A DNA stretch of 64,000 bases from JACCSI01 sp035575715. Lineage in GTDB: Bacteria; Acidobacteriota; Vicinamibacteria; Vicinamibacterales; UBA2999. Positions 24,587-33,241 of this stretch are shown here, piece after piece. Every line of letters begins with the position of its first letter. The first letter of the stretch is position 1. The position numbers and the translations under genes are program-made. The stretch covers positions 14,157 through 78,156 of the forward strand of contig DATLXN010000051.1 in NCBI GenBank assembly GCA_035575715.1, in the 5' to 3' direction. The notes beneath the pieces are model-generated. The model saw only the letters and a program-made list of their open reading frames with translations. It had not been told where the DNA came from and did no database searches.

Positions 24587-24595
24587 GGTAGTAGC
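24587..24595. promoter_or_regulatory. GGTAGTAGC motif upstream of second Crp/Fnr gene
   Basis: This single half-site matches the left arm of the inverted repeat upstream of the first Crp/Fnr gene at eight of nine positions and lies at a similar distance (90 bases) from the start. The second arm is not present. Confidence 0.3.
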
Positions 24596-24676
24596 ATGCC
24601 CATCTATTTGCGAGAACCGTCGATTTACGACTGACCAGCTGGCGGCCTCCATGGCAGGGTATCGTCACGGAGCCAC

Positions 24677-25372
24677 ATGGCAACTACCGGCGCTGGCAAT
24701 CGCCTTCTTGCGGATCTTGATTCGACGGAACTCGAACTTCTCCGGCCTGACCTTCAACTGGTTCATCTCGAACGGGGCGCGGTGCTGGCCGAAGCCGGCC
24801 AGCCCTCCGCGCATTTGTACTTTCCGGTGAAGTGCGTGCTGTCGTTGGTGGGCACGACTGAGGGCGGGGCAACCGTCGAAGTCGCGGTCATCGGCCGTGA
24901 CGGTATGGCGAGCGTGTCAGCGGCGCTTGGCCGTCGACGACTACCGTTCCGCGTCGTCGTGCAAATCGAAGGCGCGGCGTGGCGGATTCTCACGGAGATT
25001 GTTACCCGTCAAATGCGCGATTGCCGGGGTCTTCACGAACGCCTGCTGCACTACTCGCACTACGTCATCGCGCAGGTCGGCCAATCGGCCATCTGCAATC
25101 GCTTTCACAATGCCAAGCAGCGTCTGGCGCGCTGGTTGTTGATGACCGCCGACCATGCGGATTCACGCGAACTGCCGCTGACCCACGAATTCATCTCTCA
25201 TATGGTCGGCGGCCCACGCAGTGCGGTGACCGAAGCCGCCGCCGCCCTCCGTGAATCCGGCGCGATCGATTACCGCCGCGGCATGCTGACCATTCGCAGT
25301 CTCGACAAGCTTCGGAGTGAAGCATGCGAATGCTACGAAGCGGTCGCTGCCAGCAGCGACCCTACGCCGTAA
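24677..25372 (+). CDS. Crp/Fnr-family transcription regulator (copy 2)
   Basis: A 231-residue paralogue of the preceding gene with the same layout: sensor barrel (LYFPVKCVLSLVGTTEGGAT), dimer helix (LLHYSHYVIAQVGQSAICNR) and winged helix (HEFISHMVGGPRSAVTEAAA). The shared AQ(V)xQSAICNRFHNAKQRLA block points to a recent tandem duplication. GGAG precedes the ATG. The ligand-binding region differs more than the DNA-binding region, so both may bind similar operators under different signals. Confidence 0.9.
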   Translation: MATTGAGNRLLADLDSTELELLRPDLQLVHLERGAVLAEAGQPSAHLYFPVKCVLSLVGTTEGGATVEVAVIGRDGMASVSAALGRRRLPFRVVVQIEGAAWRILTEIVTRQMRDCRGLHERLLHYSHYVIAQVGQSAICNRFHNAKQRLARWLLMTADHADSRELPLTHEFISHMVGGPRSAVTEAAAALRESGAIDYRRGMLTIRSLDKLRSEACECYEAVAASSDPTP

Positions 25373-25579
25373 GCGAGCGAGTGTCGTCGCGCATCGCGCC
25401 CGAACTTCGGTCGCGCGACCCGATCGAAGGCGTCGGCTGGTTCATCACAGCAGGCAGAACACGTTCCATGCCCGTGCACGTAACGGACTCTATGGCCATC
25501 GGTGGAACCGCAGCGCCACGCGTGAAGTTTTGTCGGTTTGTCCCCGATAAACTCCGTCAGAATCACCCTTGGCCCTGCG

Positions 25580-27112
25580 ATGAAGGATCTGCGCGACGCG
25601 GCGACGGAGCAAGACGGACGGCACCTGCGCGCCATCCTCAATACCGCACCGGAGTGCATCAAGTTGTTGTCCGAGGACTGCCGGCTGCTCGACATCAACC
25701 CGGCAGGGCTCGCGATGATCGACGCCCCGTCGCTCGCGGCCATCCGTCACGCCGATCTCAATGCGCTCATCGTTCCTGAGTATCGTGATGCGTTTGCCGA
25801 CGTGTTGCGCCGCGTCTTCAAAGGCGAGACGGCCTCGCTGACCTATGAAGTGATTGGTTTCGCCGGCCGCCGGCTGTGGATGGACACCCACGGGGCTCCG
25901 TTATGGCGTGATGAAGACGCGCGAGACGTCGAGGCCGCGTTGTTTGTGACGCGTGACGTGACCAGTGCGGTGCAGAACGAAACGCATCGCCGTGCGCTCG
26001 AAGAACAACTCCGCCAATCGCAGAAAATGGAAGCGGTCGGCCGGCTGGCCGGCGGCATCGCGCACGACTTCAACAATCTGCTGACCGTCATCCAGGGACA
26101 GATTTCGCTGATTCAGGCGACCACCGCGGTCGATGCCGACCTGGGTGACAGCCTGCGGGCGATGGCCGACGCGTCGCAACGCGCCGCCGCACTGACCCGC
26201 CAGTTGTTGACCTTCAGCCGTCGCCAGGTCACTCAAGCCCGCGATCTCGATCTGGGTGCGCTGGTGGTCAATCTCGCCACGCTGCTGCACCGCGTCCTCG
26301 GTGAGGATGTGCATCTGGAAACACGCATCGTCGGCGATCGACTCTTCGTGCATGCCGATCCGACGATGATCGAGCAGGTGGTGTTGAACCTGGCGGTCAA
26401 CGCGCGCGACGCGATGCCGCGCGGCGGCCGGCTGGTGCTCGAGCTGGAGCGTGACCGACAGTCGATCCGCTTAACCGTCAGCGACACGGGGAGCGGGATC
26501 AGCGATGCTGATTTGCCGTATGTGTTCGAGCCGTTTTTCACCACCAAGGAAGTGGGGCAGGGCAGCGGGTTGGGACTGGCCACTGTCTTCGGCATCGTCG
26601 AGCAGCACGGCGGGCAGATCGATGTCAGTAGCGCCCCCAATCAAGGCACGACGTTCGTCCTGACCCTGCCCGCGGTCTCTCGCGCCACCACAGACGTTCT
26701 GAATGTCGCGTCAACGGCGCCCTTGCGCGGCGGCGCCGAAACGATCCTCGTTGTCGAAGACGAAGAACCCGTGCGGCAGCTGGCGCGAGTGATTCTGCAA
26801 CGCTTTGGCTACCAGGTGATCGAAGCGGGCACCGGCGACCAGGCCCTACTGATGTGGCAGCAGGCCGGTGGGCAAATCGATCTGTTGCTGACCGACTTGA
26901 TGATGCCCGGGACGTTGTCGGGCTGCGCCCTCGCCGATCGTCTGCGCCAGGACCGGCCGGACCTTAAGGTGATCTACATGTCCGGTCACAGTAATGATGT
27001 CCTGGCGCAGCGGCTCGGCGTCACGCCGCGGAGTTTTCTGGCCAAGCCGTTTGAACTGCCCGATTTCGTCCGCATCGTCCGGAACGCGCTCGACGAACCA
27101 GCGGCGCCGTAG
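25580..27112 (+). CDS. PAS hybrid histidine kinase with C-terminal receiver
   Basis: From ATG 25580 the protein has 510 residues; an upstream TTG in frame is less likely. A PAS domain covers about 15-130 (ILNTAPECIKLLSEDCRLLD). HisKA/HATPase follow with H-box LAGGIAHDFNNLLTVIQGQ, NLAVNARDAMPRGG, DTGSGISDADL and GSGLGLATVFGI. A receiver with ILVVEDEEPVRQLAR and phospho-Asp in DLLLTDLMMPG ends the protein. It follows the Crp/Fnr pair after a gene-free gap of about 200 bases and is followed 12 bases later by the cytochrome c gene. Confidence 0.9.
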   Translation: MKDLRDAATEQDGRHLRAILNTAPECIKLLSEDCRLLDINPAGLAMIDAPSLAAIRHADLNALIVPEYRDAFADVLRRVFKGETASLTYEVIGFAGRRLWMDTHGAPLWRDEDARDVEAALFVTRDVTSAVQNETHRRALEEQLRQSQKMEAVGRLAGGIAHDFNNLLTVIQGQISLIQATTAVDADLGDSLRAMADASQRAAALTRQLLTFSRRQVTQARDLDLGALVVNLATLLHRVLGEDVHLETRIVGDRLFVHADPTMIEQVVLNLAVNARDAMPRGGRLVLELERDRQSIRLTVSDTGSGISDADLPYVFEPFFTTKEVGQGSGLGLATVFGIVEQHGGQIDVSSAPNQGTTFVLTLPAVSRATTDVLNVASTAPLRGGAETILVVEDEEPVRQLARVILQRFGYQVIEAGTGDQALLMWQQAGGQIDLLLTDLMMPGTLSGCALADRLRQDRPDLKVIYMSGHSNDVLAQRLGVTPRSFLAKPFELPDFVRIVRNALDEPAAP

Positions 27113-27124
27113 CGGGGTGTTACC

Positions 27125-27631
27125 ATGGGATCTATGAGCTACAAGATCCTCGCAGCCATCATTCTTGCGGCATGGACCGCTGGTGTCATGCAGACTGCGC
27201 GCGCCGAACAGGCCGCGCCGACTGGCGGTGTCATGCCGACGGCGCGCGCCGAACAGGCCGCGGCGACTGGCGGCAGTACGTGGACCGGGATTTACAGTGA
27301 GACGCAGGCGAAGTTGGGTGCCGAAACATACGCGAAGCACTGCTCGGAATGCCATCTCGAGGACCTCGCCGGCGATGGGTTCGCGCCCGCGCTGAAGGGG
27401 CCTGAATTCATGAGCAACTGGAACGGATTGACGGTGGCCGACTTGTTCGATCGGATCAAGGTGTCGATGCCGCCGGCCAATCCGAATTCCGTCACGCCCA
27501 AGGAGAAGGCCGATATCGTCGCGCATATCCTCAAGCAGAGTGCCTTCCCTGCGGGCAAGACGGATTTGCCGATGACGCTCGACGCGCTCAAGGTGCTGAA
27601 GTTCGAAGCGACCAAGCCAGGCAACAACTAA
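27125..27631 (+). CDS. Secreted class I cytochrome c with duplicated signal-region segment
   Basis: A 168-residue periplasmic c-type cytochrome. The haem site is C73-S-E-C76-H77, with axial Met probably M115 in SMPPANP. The signal peptide ends at TARA (residue 27). A 45-base tandem duplication (27182-27226 and 27227-27271, about 3 differences) repeats 15 residues spanning the cleavage site, so a second ARAEQAA remains in the mature N-terminus. It may donate or accept electrons for the PQQ dehydrogenase encoded 3.5 kb downstream. Confidence 0.9.
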   Translation: MGSMSYKILAAIILAAWTAGVMQTARAEQAAPTGGVMPTARAEQAAATGGSTWTGIYSETQAKLGAETYAKHCSECHLEDLAGDGFAPALKGPEFMSNWNGLTVADLFDRIKVSMPPANPNSVTPKEKADIVAHILKQSAFPAGKTDLPMTLDALKVLKFEATKPGNN

Positions 27632-27663
27632 ACGCTAACCATCGATCACGGCGATTACACAGA

Positions 27664-27707
27664 GGGCCTGCACGGCTTGGCGATCCAGGCGCAGGTCCTT
27701 TTCTTTT
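27664..27707 (+). terminator. Intrinsic terminator after cytochrome c gene
   Basis: GGGCCTGC (27664-27671) pairs with GCAGGTCC (27691-27698), including one G-T pair, with a partly paired inner loop. TTTTCTTTT follows. It lies 33 bases after the cytochrome stop. Confidence 0.6.
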
Positions 27708-27726
27708 GAACCCGCGTCCCTTCCAT

Positions 27727-27752
27727 TCTGTGTAATCTGTGTAATCTGTGGT
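27727..27752. repeat. TCTGTGTAA nonamer repeat
   Basis: Two and a half units of TCTGTGTAA lie just before, and partly inside, the start of the hydrolase gene. The sequence is a variant of the GCAGATTAC nonamer found at 42331 and 51653, read on the other strand. Confidence 0.6.
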
Positions 27753-29232
27753 TCCTAGAATCCTCCGCGTGATCCTTGTCGCCAGCGCCCTCGGCGGTTG
27801 CGCCGGCGGCCAGTTATCGACGGCCATCGACCGATTGCGGCCGTGCACCAGCGAAGAAGGCCCGACCGACGCCTACTGCGGCGTGATCAAAGTCTTCGAG
27901 AACCGCGCGACACGCGAAGGGCGGACCATCGACCTCAAGGTGGTGCTCCTGCCGGCCCTCGGCAGCGACGCCAAGCCCGACCCGCTCTTTTTCCTGGCCG
28001 GCGGCCCCGGTCAGGGCGCCGCGCAGATGGCGCGGAACATTCGCGAGGCGTTCCGCCGCGTCCAGACCAACCGCGACGTGGTGCTCGTCGATCAACGCGG
28101 CACCGGTAAATCCAATCCCCTGAACTGCACCAGCGACGACGACTCCCTGCAGGGGCTCAATGAGCCGGACGAGGTCGCGATGGCACGGTTACGGAAGTGC
28201 CTGGCGGGATACGAAGCCGACCCTCGTCTCTACACCACGACCATCGCGATGGACGACCTCGACGAGGTCCGGACCTATCTCGGGTATCAACAGATCAATC
28301 TCTACGGCGGTTCGTACGGCACCCGCGCGGCCCTGGTCTACATGCGCCGGCACGAAGCGCACGTGCGCGCCGTCGTCCTTGATGGCGTGGCGCCGCCTGA
28401 CATGCGCCTGCCGCTGTTCTTTGGCCGCGACGCCCAGCGCTCGCTGGACAAACTCATTGCCGACTGCGTAGCAGATGCGTCGTGCAATACGCAGTATCCC
28501 AATCTCGCCGGACGCACGCGGGCACTTCTGGCGCGGCTTGACGGCAGTCCGGTGCGCGTTCGGCTGACGCACCCGCGCACCGGTATCAGCGAAGAGGTGT
28601 CGGTGAACGCGGCCTTTGTCGCCAACGTGCTGGCGAGCGCGCTGTACATTCCATTGGCGAGTTCGTTGATCCCTGAATTGATCAAGCGCGGTGAGGCCAA
28701 CGACTTTCAAGGGTTGCTGGCGCTGGTGGCCCTCGGAGAAGGCACTGGACAAACGATGAGTGCGGGCATGCAACTGTCGGTGGTGTGTGCAGAGGATTTT
28801 CCGCGGATCACTCCCGAAGACAGCCAGCGCGAATCGGCGAGCACGGTCTTCGCCGGACACCTCCTCTCGTCGCGCCTGAAGGCCTGTGAGTTCTGGCCGA
28901 GAGGGGCGGTCGACGCCACCTATTACGAACCGGTGACCTCTGGGGTGCCGACGCTGGTGCTCTCGGGCGACCTCGATCCGGTGACGCCGCCGGCATGGGG
29001 CGAGCAAGTGACCACCCAGCTGAAGAACGCCAGGCACTTCGTCCTTCCCGGCACCGGGCACGGTGCCATCAGCACCGGCTGCGGTGTCCGCATCGTCAAC
29101 GACTTCATCGAGCGTGGCGGCTTCGACGGCTTGAACACCGACTGTCTGCAGGCCCTCAAACGGCCGCCGTTCTTTTTGACACCCGCCGGGCCCGATCCAG
29201 GCGGTGCGAAGGTGGCGCAGCCGAAGTCATGA
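27748..29232 (+). CDS. Lipoprotein alpha/beta hydrolase, tripeptidyl aminopeptidase-like
   Basis: A 494-residue serine hydrolase of the TAP/prolyl aminopeptidase type. It begins with a lipoprotein signal (ASALGGC lipobox near residue 18). Fold motifs are FFLAGGPGQGA (oxyanion region), VLVDQRGTGKSNPL, nucleophile Ser in LYGGSYGTRAALVY, Asp in LVLSGDLDPVTPP and His in PGTGHGAIS. Such enzymes remove peptides or amino acids from N-termini in the periplasm. GTG 27748 or 27769 could be the start. The stop overlaps the ABC ATPase start (ATGA). Confidence 0.88.
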   Translation: MVPRILRVILVASALGGCAGGQLSTAIDRLRPCTSEEGPTDAYCGVIKVFENRATREGRTIDLKVVLLPALGSDAKPDPLFFLAGGPGQGAAQMARNIREAFRRVQTNRDVVLVDQRGTGKSNPLNCTSDDDSLQGLNEPDEVAMARLRKCLAGYEADPRLYTTTIAMDDLDEVRTYLGYQQINLYGGSYGTRAALVYMRRHEAHVRAVVLDGVAPPDMRLPLFFGRDAQRSLDKLIADCVADASCNTQYPNLAGRTRALLARLDGSPVRVRLTHPRTGISEEVSVNAAFVANVLASALYIPLASSLIPELIKRGEANDFQGLLALVALGEGTGQTMSAGMQLSVVCAEDFPRITPEDSQRESASTVFAGHLLSSRLKACEFWPRGAVDATYYEPVTSGVPTLVLSGDLDPVTPPAWGEQVTTQLKNARHFVLPGTGHGAISTGCGVRIVNDFIERGGFDGLNTDCLQALKRPPFFLTPAGPDPGGAKVAQPKS

Positions 29233-29963
29233 TCCGCGTCGACGATCTCCATAAGAGTTTCGGCGCGGTCAAAGCCGTTGATGGTGTCAGCTTCACGGCG
29301 CCCGACGGAGCAGTCACCGGGCTATTGGGACCCAACGGGGCCGGCAAGACCACGACACTGCGTATGCTCTACGCGCTGATGCGCCCGGATCGCGGCACCA
29401 TTTCGGTGGACGGCGTTGACGCCGTCGCGCAGCCGCAACAGGCGCAGAATCGGCTCGGCGTCCTGCCGGATGTGTCCGGCCTGTACCCGCGGCTCACGCC
29501 GCGCGAGCACATCGAGTACTACGGTCAGTTGCAGGGCCTATCAGGGGCCGCGTTGGCCGAACGGATGCGCCAGCTGCTGCACATCCTGGATATGGAAAAG
29601 ATCGCGGACCGTCGCGCGCAGGGGTTTTCGCACGGCGAACGGACCAAGGTGGCGCTGGCCCGCGCGTTGGTCCATGACCCGCGCAACGTGCTGCTCGACG
29701 AACCGACCAACGGCCTCGACGTGATGAGTACGCGTGCCGTGCGCGACATTATCCGCCGCCTGAAGGCGGATGGGCGGTGCGTGTTGTTCTCGAGTCACGT
29801 GATGCAGGAGGTGTCGGCCTTGTGCGACACGATCATCGTCATCGCCCGTGGACGGATTGTCGCGTCGGGAAGCCCGGACGAACTGCGCGCCCAGACCGGC
29901 CATGAGAACCTCGAAGACGCCTTTGTGGCGCTCGTCGGCCTCGACCAGGGAGCAACGGCATGA
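29229..29963 (+). CDS. ABC transporter ATP-binding protein, NatA-like
   Basis: A 244-residue ATPase starting at ATG 29229, which overlaps the preceding stop. Motifs are Walker A GPNGAGKTTTLRM, Q-loop region NRLGVLPDVSGLYPRL, signature FSHGERTKVALARAL, Walker B NVLLDEPTNGLD and H-loop FSSHVMQE. NatA-type proteins energise export with an ABC-2 permease. It overlaps the permease gene by 4 bases. Confidence 0.95.
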   Translation: MIRVDDLHKSFGAVKAVDGVSFTAPDGAVTGLLGPNGAGKTTTLRMLYALMRPDRGTISVDGVDAVAQPQQAQNRLGVLPDVSGLYPRLTPREHIEYYGQLQGLSGAALAERMRQLLHILDMEKIADRRAQGFSHGERTKVALARALVHDPRNVLLDEPTNGLDVMSTRAVRDIIRRLKADGRCVLFSSHVMQEVSALCDTIIVIARGRIVASGSPDELRAQTGHENLEDAFVALVGLDQGATA

Positions 29964-31138
29964 GTGGGTTCGGGCAGGCGCTGGTCGTCTTCCGCAAAGA
30001 AGTGAAAGACGCGTTCCGTGACAAGCGGGCGCTCTACTCGATTGTCATTGGCGCATTGTTCGGGCCGCTGCTGGTCGGCTTCATGCTCAACCGGCTGGCC
30101 GATCGCCAGCGGCAAATCGAAGAGGTCCGCATTCCAATCGTTGGTATGGAGCATGCGCCGGCGCTGATCGAGTGGTTGCGCCAACAGGCCGGCGTCGAGG
30201 TCGTGGCCGGTCCTGCCGATGCCGAGAGCGCCGTGGCTGAGCGGCAAGAAGACGTGGTCGTCGTGATTCCGGCGGAGTTCCAGAAGAAATTCCGTTCGTC
30301 ATCGCCGGCGCAAGTCAAAGTGGTTTCGGACGGCTCGCGCACGACCTCGCGCCCAAAGGTGCTGCGCGTCCGCGGGTTGCTGCAACGCTATAGCGGCGAG
30401 ATCGGCACGATGCGGCTGGTCAGTCGCGGTGTGAGCCCCGCGATTGCCACACCGATCCAGCTGGAGGAGGTCGAGGTGTCGAGTGCCCAGCAGCGCGCCG
30501 CCACCATCCTCAATTTCATTCCGCTGTTCATCGTCCTGGCGGCGTTCACCGGCGGGATGCAGATTGCCACCGATTCGACGGCGGGGGAGCGAGAACGAGG
30601 TTCGCTGGAGCCGCTGCTGGTCAATCCGGCGCCGCGCCGTGCGATCGCCGCGGGCAAATGGCTGGCTGCAGCATTTGCCGCGATGTTGAGCGTGCTGCTG
30701 ACCACGGCGCTGGTGCTCGCGATGCTGCGCTACATACCGATGCAGGAATTCGGCATTCGCTTCCGACTAGGCCCGGCGCAGATATTCGGCCTACTCGGCG
30801 CGGTCGTGCCGATGTGCCTGCTGTCGACGGGCATTCAGACCTATCTGTCAACGTTTGCCCGCTCCTTCAAGGAAGCGCAGACCTACATGGGCATTCTGAT
30901 CATGTTTCCGATGCTGCCGGGCATCCTCAGCTCGGTGTATCCCCTGAGCAGCAAGCCGTGGATGTACCCGATTCCGGTTCTCGGCCAGCACGTGCTCGCG
31001 GCTGATGTGCTCGGCGGCAAGGCGCCCGCGTGGTGGGCCTTTGTGATTGCCGCGACCGCGGCGCTCGTCGGCGGCCTGTTGCTGCTCGAACTCACGACGC
31101 GCTTGCTCAAGCGCGAGCGGATCATCTTCTCGCGCTAG
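29960..31138 (+). CDS. ABC-2 type permease, NatB-like
   Basis: A 392-residue membrane protein with TM1 at about 22-42, a periplasmic domain of about 135 residues, then five or six helices from about 175. The segment ATDSTAGERERGSLEPLLVNPA is typical of NatB/ABC-2 permeases. Together with the ATPase it should form an exporter, possibly for Na+ as in Bacillus NatAB or for another solute; the substrate is unproved. Confidence 0.9.
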   Translation: MSGFGQALVVFRKEVKDAFRDKRALYSIVIGALFGPLLVGFMLNRLADRQRQIEEVRIPIVGMEHAPALIEWLRQQAGVEVVAGPADAESAVAERQEDVVVVIPAEFQKKFRSSSPAQVKVVSDGSRTTSRPKVLRVRGLLQRYSGEIGTMRLVSRGVSPAIATPIQLEEVEVSSAQQRAATILNFIPLFIVLAAFTGGMQIATDSTAGERERGSLEPLLVNPAPRRAIAAGKWLAAAFAAMLSVLLTTALVLAMLRYIPMQEFGIRFRLGPAQIFGLLGAVVPMCLLSTGIQTYLSTFARSFKEAQTYMGILIMFPMLPGILSSVYPLSSKPWMYPIPVLGQHVLAADVLGGKAPAWWAFVIAATAALVGGLLLLELTTRLLKRERIIFSR

Positions 31139-31149
31139 GGATGCAGGGC

Positions 31150-31175
31150 GGGGACAGGTTCGCGGAACCCGTCCC
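31150..31175. repeat. GGGACAGGTTC-type palindromic hairpin
   Basis: GGGACAGGTTC, GCG and GAACCCGTCCC form an 11-bp inverted repeat with one mismatch. It stands between the permease stop and the PQQ dehydrogenase start. It looks like a REP-like palindromic repeat or a terminator without a T run. Confidence 0.6.
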
Positions 31176-31177
31176 GA

Positions 31178-33229
31178 ATGGTTTACTCTCGCGGCGTGAC
31201 GAAACTCGCTGTCGTATGCGCGCTCGCCATCACCACTCTGCAGGCGCAGACTCCGGCCACGCCGGCGCGGGCATCCACCGCTCGCGGCGAATGGCCCACC
31301 TACAGCGGCGATCTCGCCGGCACCAAGTATTCGCCTCTCGATCAAATCACCAGAGACAACTTCTCGACGCTGCGGATCGCCTGGCGCACCAAGTCGCCCG
31401 ATTCGCTGATTAGCGTCACCATGCCGGGCGGCGGGGAGTGGGCCGGCGACCCGCGTGTGCTCTTCGACGAGTTGAGCCAACGTGATCCCGACCGTTGGCG
31501 CGACGGTCAGGCGCCGTACGTTGGCAATTTCAAAGCAACGCCGCTGATGGTCAACGGCGTGCTCTACCTGAATTCGCCGGCATCGGTAGGCGCTGCGCTC
31601 GATGCGCGGACTGGCGCCGTCCAGTGGGTCTTCAATCCAAAAAGTTACGAGGCCGGGACGACCACGATGTCGTTGCGGTGGAATCAGCGCGGAGTCGCGT
31701 ACTGGACCGACGGTACAGAGGAGCGCGTCTACTGGGGCACGGGCGATGGCTACCTCATCGCCGTCGACGCGAAGAGTGGGCGTCCGGTCAAACAGTTCGG
31801 GACCAATGGACGGGTCGATCTCATGGACGGCCTGCCGCGGGCCACGCGTGGCGCCCGCGACTTCCTGAACGCGCTGACCTATTCCGTACAGTCGCCCCCG
31901 ATCGTGGTCGGCGATCTCGTCGTCACCCCCGCGTCGATCTCATCGTTGGTCAATGCCAAGGAACAGATTCCAGGGTGGGTGCGCGCGTTCGACGCACGCA
32001 CGGGGGCGGTGAAATGGACGTTCCACACGATTCCGCAGAAAGGCGAGCCCGGTTACGACACCTGGCAAGGCGGCTCGGCCGAGTATTCCGGCAAGGTATC
32101 GGTGTGGACGGTAATGAGCGCCGACGAGTCGCTCGGCCATCTCTACCTGCCGACCAATACCGTCGCGCCGGATTTTTACGGCGGTCATCGCCTCGGCAAC
32201 AATCTGTATGCCGAGAGTCTGGTCGCCGTGGATATCCAGACCGGCAAACGCGTCTGGCACTTTCAAACGGTCCATCACGGGTTGTGGGATTACGACAATC
32301 CCGCAGCGCCCAATCTGATCGATCTGGTCGTCGATGGAGTAGCGGTGAAGGCGGTCGCGCAGATCAGCAAGCAAGGGTTCATTTACACCTTCAACCGTGT
32401 CACTGGCGCGCCGATCTGGCCGATCGAAGAACGTGCGGTGCCCGCCTCGGATGTCATCGGTGAGCACGCGTCGCGGACGCAACCGTTCCCGACCAAGCCG
32501 GCGCCGTTCGAGCAGCAGGGTGTCACGGTTGATCAGCTCGTTGATTTCACGCCGGCGATCCGCGCGATGGCGGTTGAGGCGGTCAAGCCGTTTCGCCTGG
32601 GGCCGATTTATACGCCGCCGACGCTCGAGGGCACGATCACGCGGCCATTCACGGTCGGTGGTGGCAACTGGTCTGGTGCCGCCGTCGACCCGGAGACCGG
32701 CATGCTCTACGTGCCGTCGCGCAACGGATTCGGGATCAATCGGATCGCGCCACCGGAACCGGCCACCAACAGCAATCTGCGCTACATCCAGACTCCGGGT
32801 CGCAGCCCGCAGATGCCGCAGGGATTACCGCTGCTCAAGCCGCCGTATTCCCGCCTGACGGCAATCGATATGAACCGCGGTGAGCATGCCTGGATGAGCG
32901 CTGCCGGCGCCGGCGATCGCATCCGCCAGCATCCGTTGCTGCGCGACCTGAACCTGCCACCGCTCGGCGGCGACAGCACCTTGAGCGGGCCGCTGCTCAC
33001 CAAGACGCTGTTGATTTATGCGCTGACTACAGGCGGCACCGGCAACGGGCCGCGGTTGGTGGCGTATGACAAGGCCACGGGACGCGAGCTGGGGTCCGCC
33101 GATTTGCCCGGGGCCGCGATTGGGACGCCGATGACCTATCTCGTGGCAGGGAAGCAATACATCGCGCTCACCGTGCAGGGCGCCACGCCGCGCGAACTCC
33201 CTGAGCTGGTCGCGCTGACGCTGCCATGA
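31178..33229 (+). CDS. PQQ-dependent dehydrogenase, quinoprotein glucose/alcohol type
   Basis: A 683-residue periplasmic quinoprotein. A signal peptide covers the first 24 or so residues, and GTG 31196 is an alternative start. Beta-propeller tryptophan-docking repeats include GEWPTYSGDLAGTKYSPLDQ near the mature N-terminus, LDARTGAVQWVF, VDAKSGRPVKQFG and VDPETGMLYVPSRNG. HHGLWDYDNPAAP is a family hallmark. It oxidises an alcohol or sugar and passes electrons to quinone or cytochrome c. The substrate cannot be specified. Confidence 0.9.
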   Translation: MVYSRGVTKLAVVCALAITTLQAQTPATPARASTARGEWPTYSGDLAGTKYSPLDQITRDNFSTLRIAWRTKSPDSLISVTMPGGGEWAGDPRVLFDELSQRDPDRWRDGQAPYVGNFKATPLMVNGVLYLNSPASVGAALDARTGAVQWVFNPKSYEAGTTTMSLRWNQRGVAYWTDGTEERVYWGTGDGYLIAVDAKSGRPVKQFGTNGRVDLMDGLPRATRGARDFLNALTYSVQSPPIVVGDLVVTPASISSLVNAKEQIPGWVRAFDARTGAVKWTFHTIPQKGEPGYDTWQGGSAEYSGKVSVWTVMSADESLGHLYLPTNTVAPDFYGGHRLGNNLYAESLVAVDIQTGKRVWHFQTVHHGLWDYDNPAAPNLIDLVVDGVAVKAVAQISKQGFIYTFNRVTGAPIWPIEERAVPASDVIGEHASRTQPFPTKPAPFEQQGVTVDQLVDFTPAIRAMAVEAVKPFRLGPIYTPPTLEGTITRPFTVGGGNWSGAAVDPETGMLYVPSRNGFGINRIAPPEPATNSNLRYIQTPGRSPQMPQGLPLLKPPYSRLTAIDMNRGEHAWMSAAGAGDRIRQHPLLRDLNLPPLGGDSTLSGPLLTKTLLIYALTTGGTGNGPRLVAYDKATGRELGSADLPGAAIGTPMTYLVAGKQYIALTVQGATPRELPELVALTLP

Positions 33230-33241
33230 GCTGGTGCCAAG

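Noticed and set aside
29229..31138. ABC pair as part of the gas-vesicle or antibiotic system
   Set aside because: It is far from the gvp operon, coupled to the hydrolase gene, and has only generic NatAB features.
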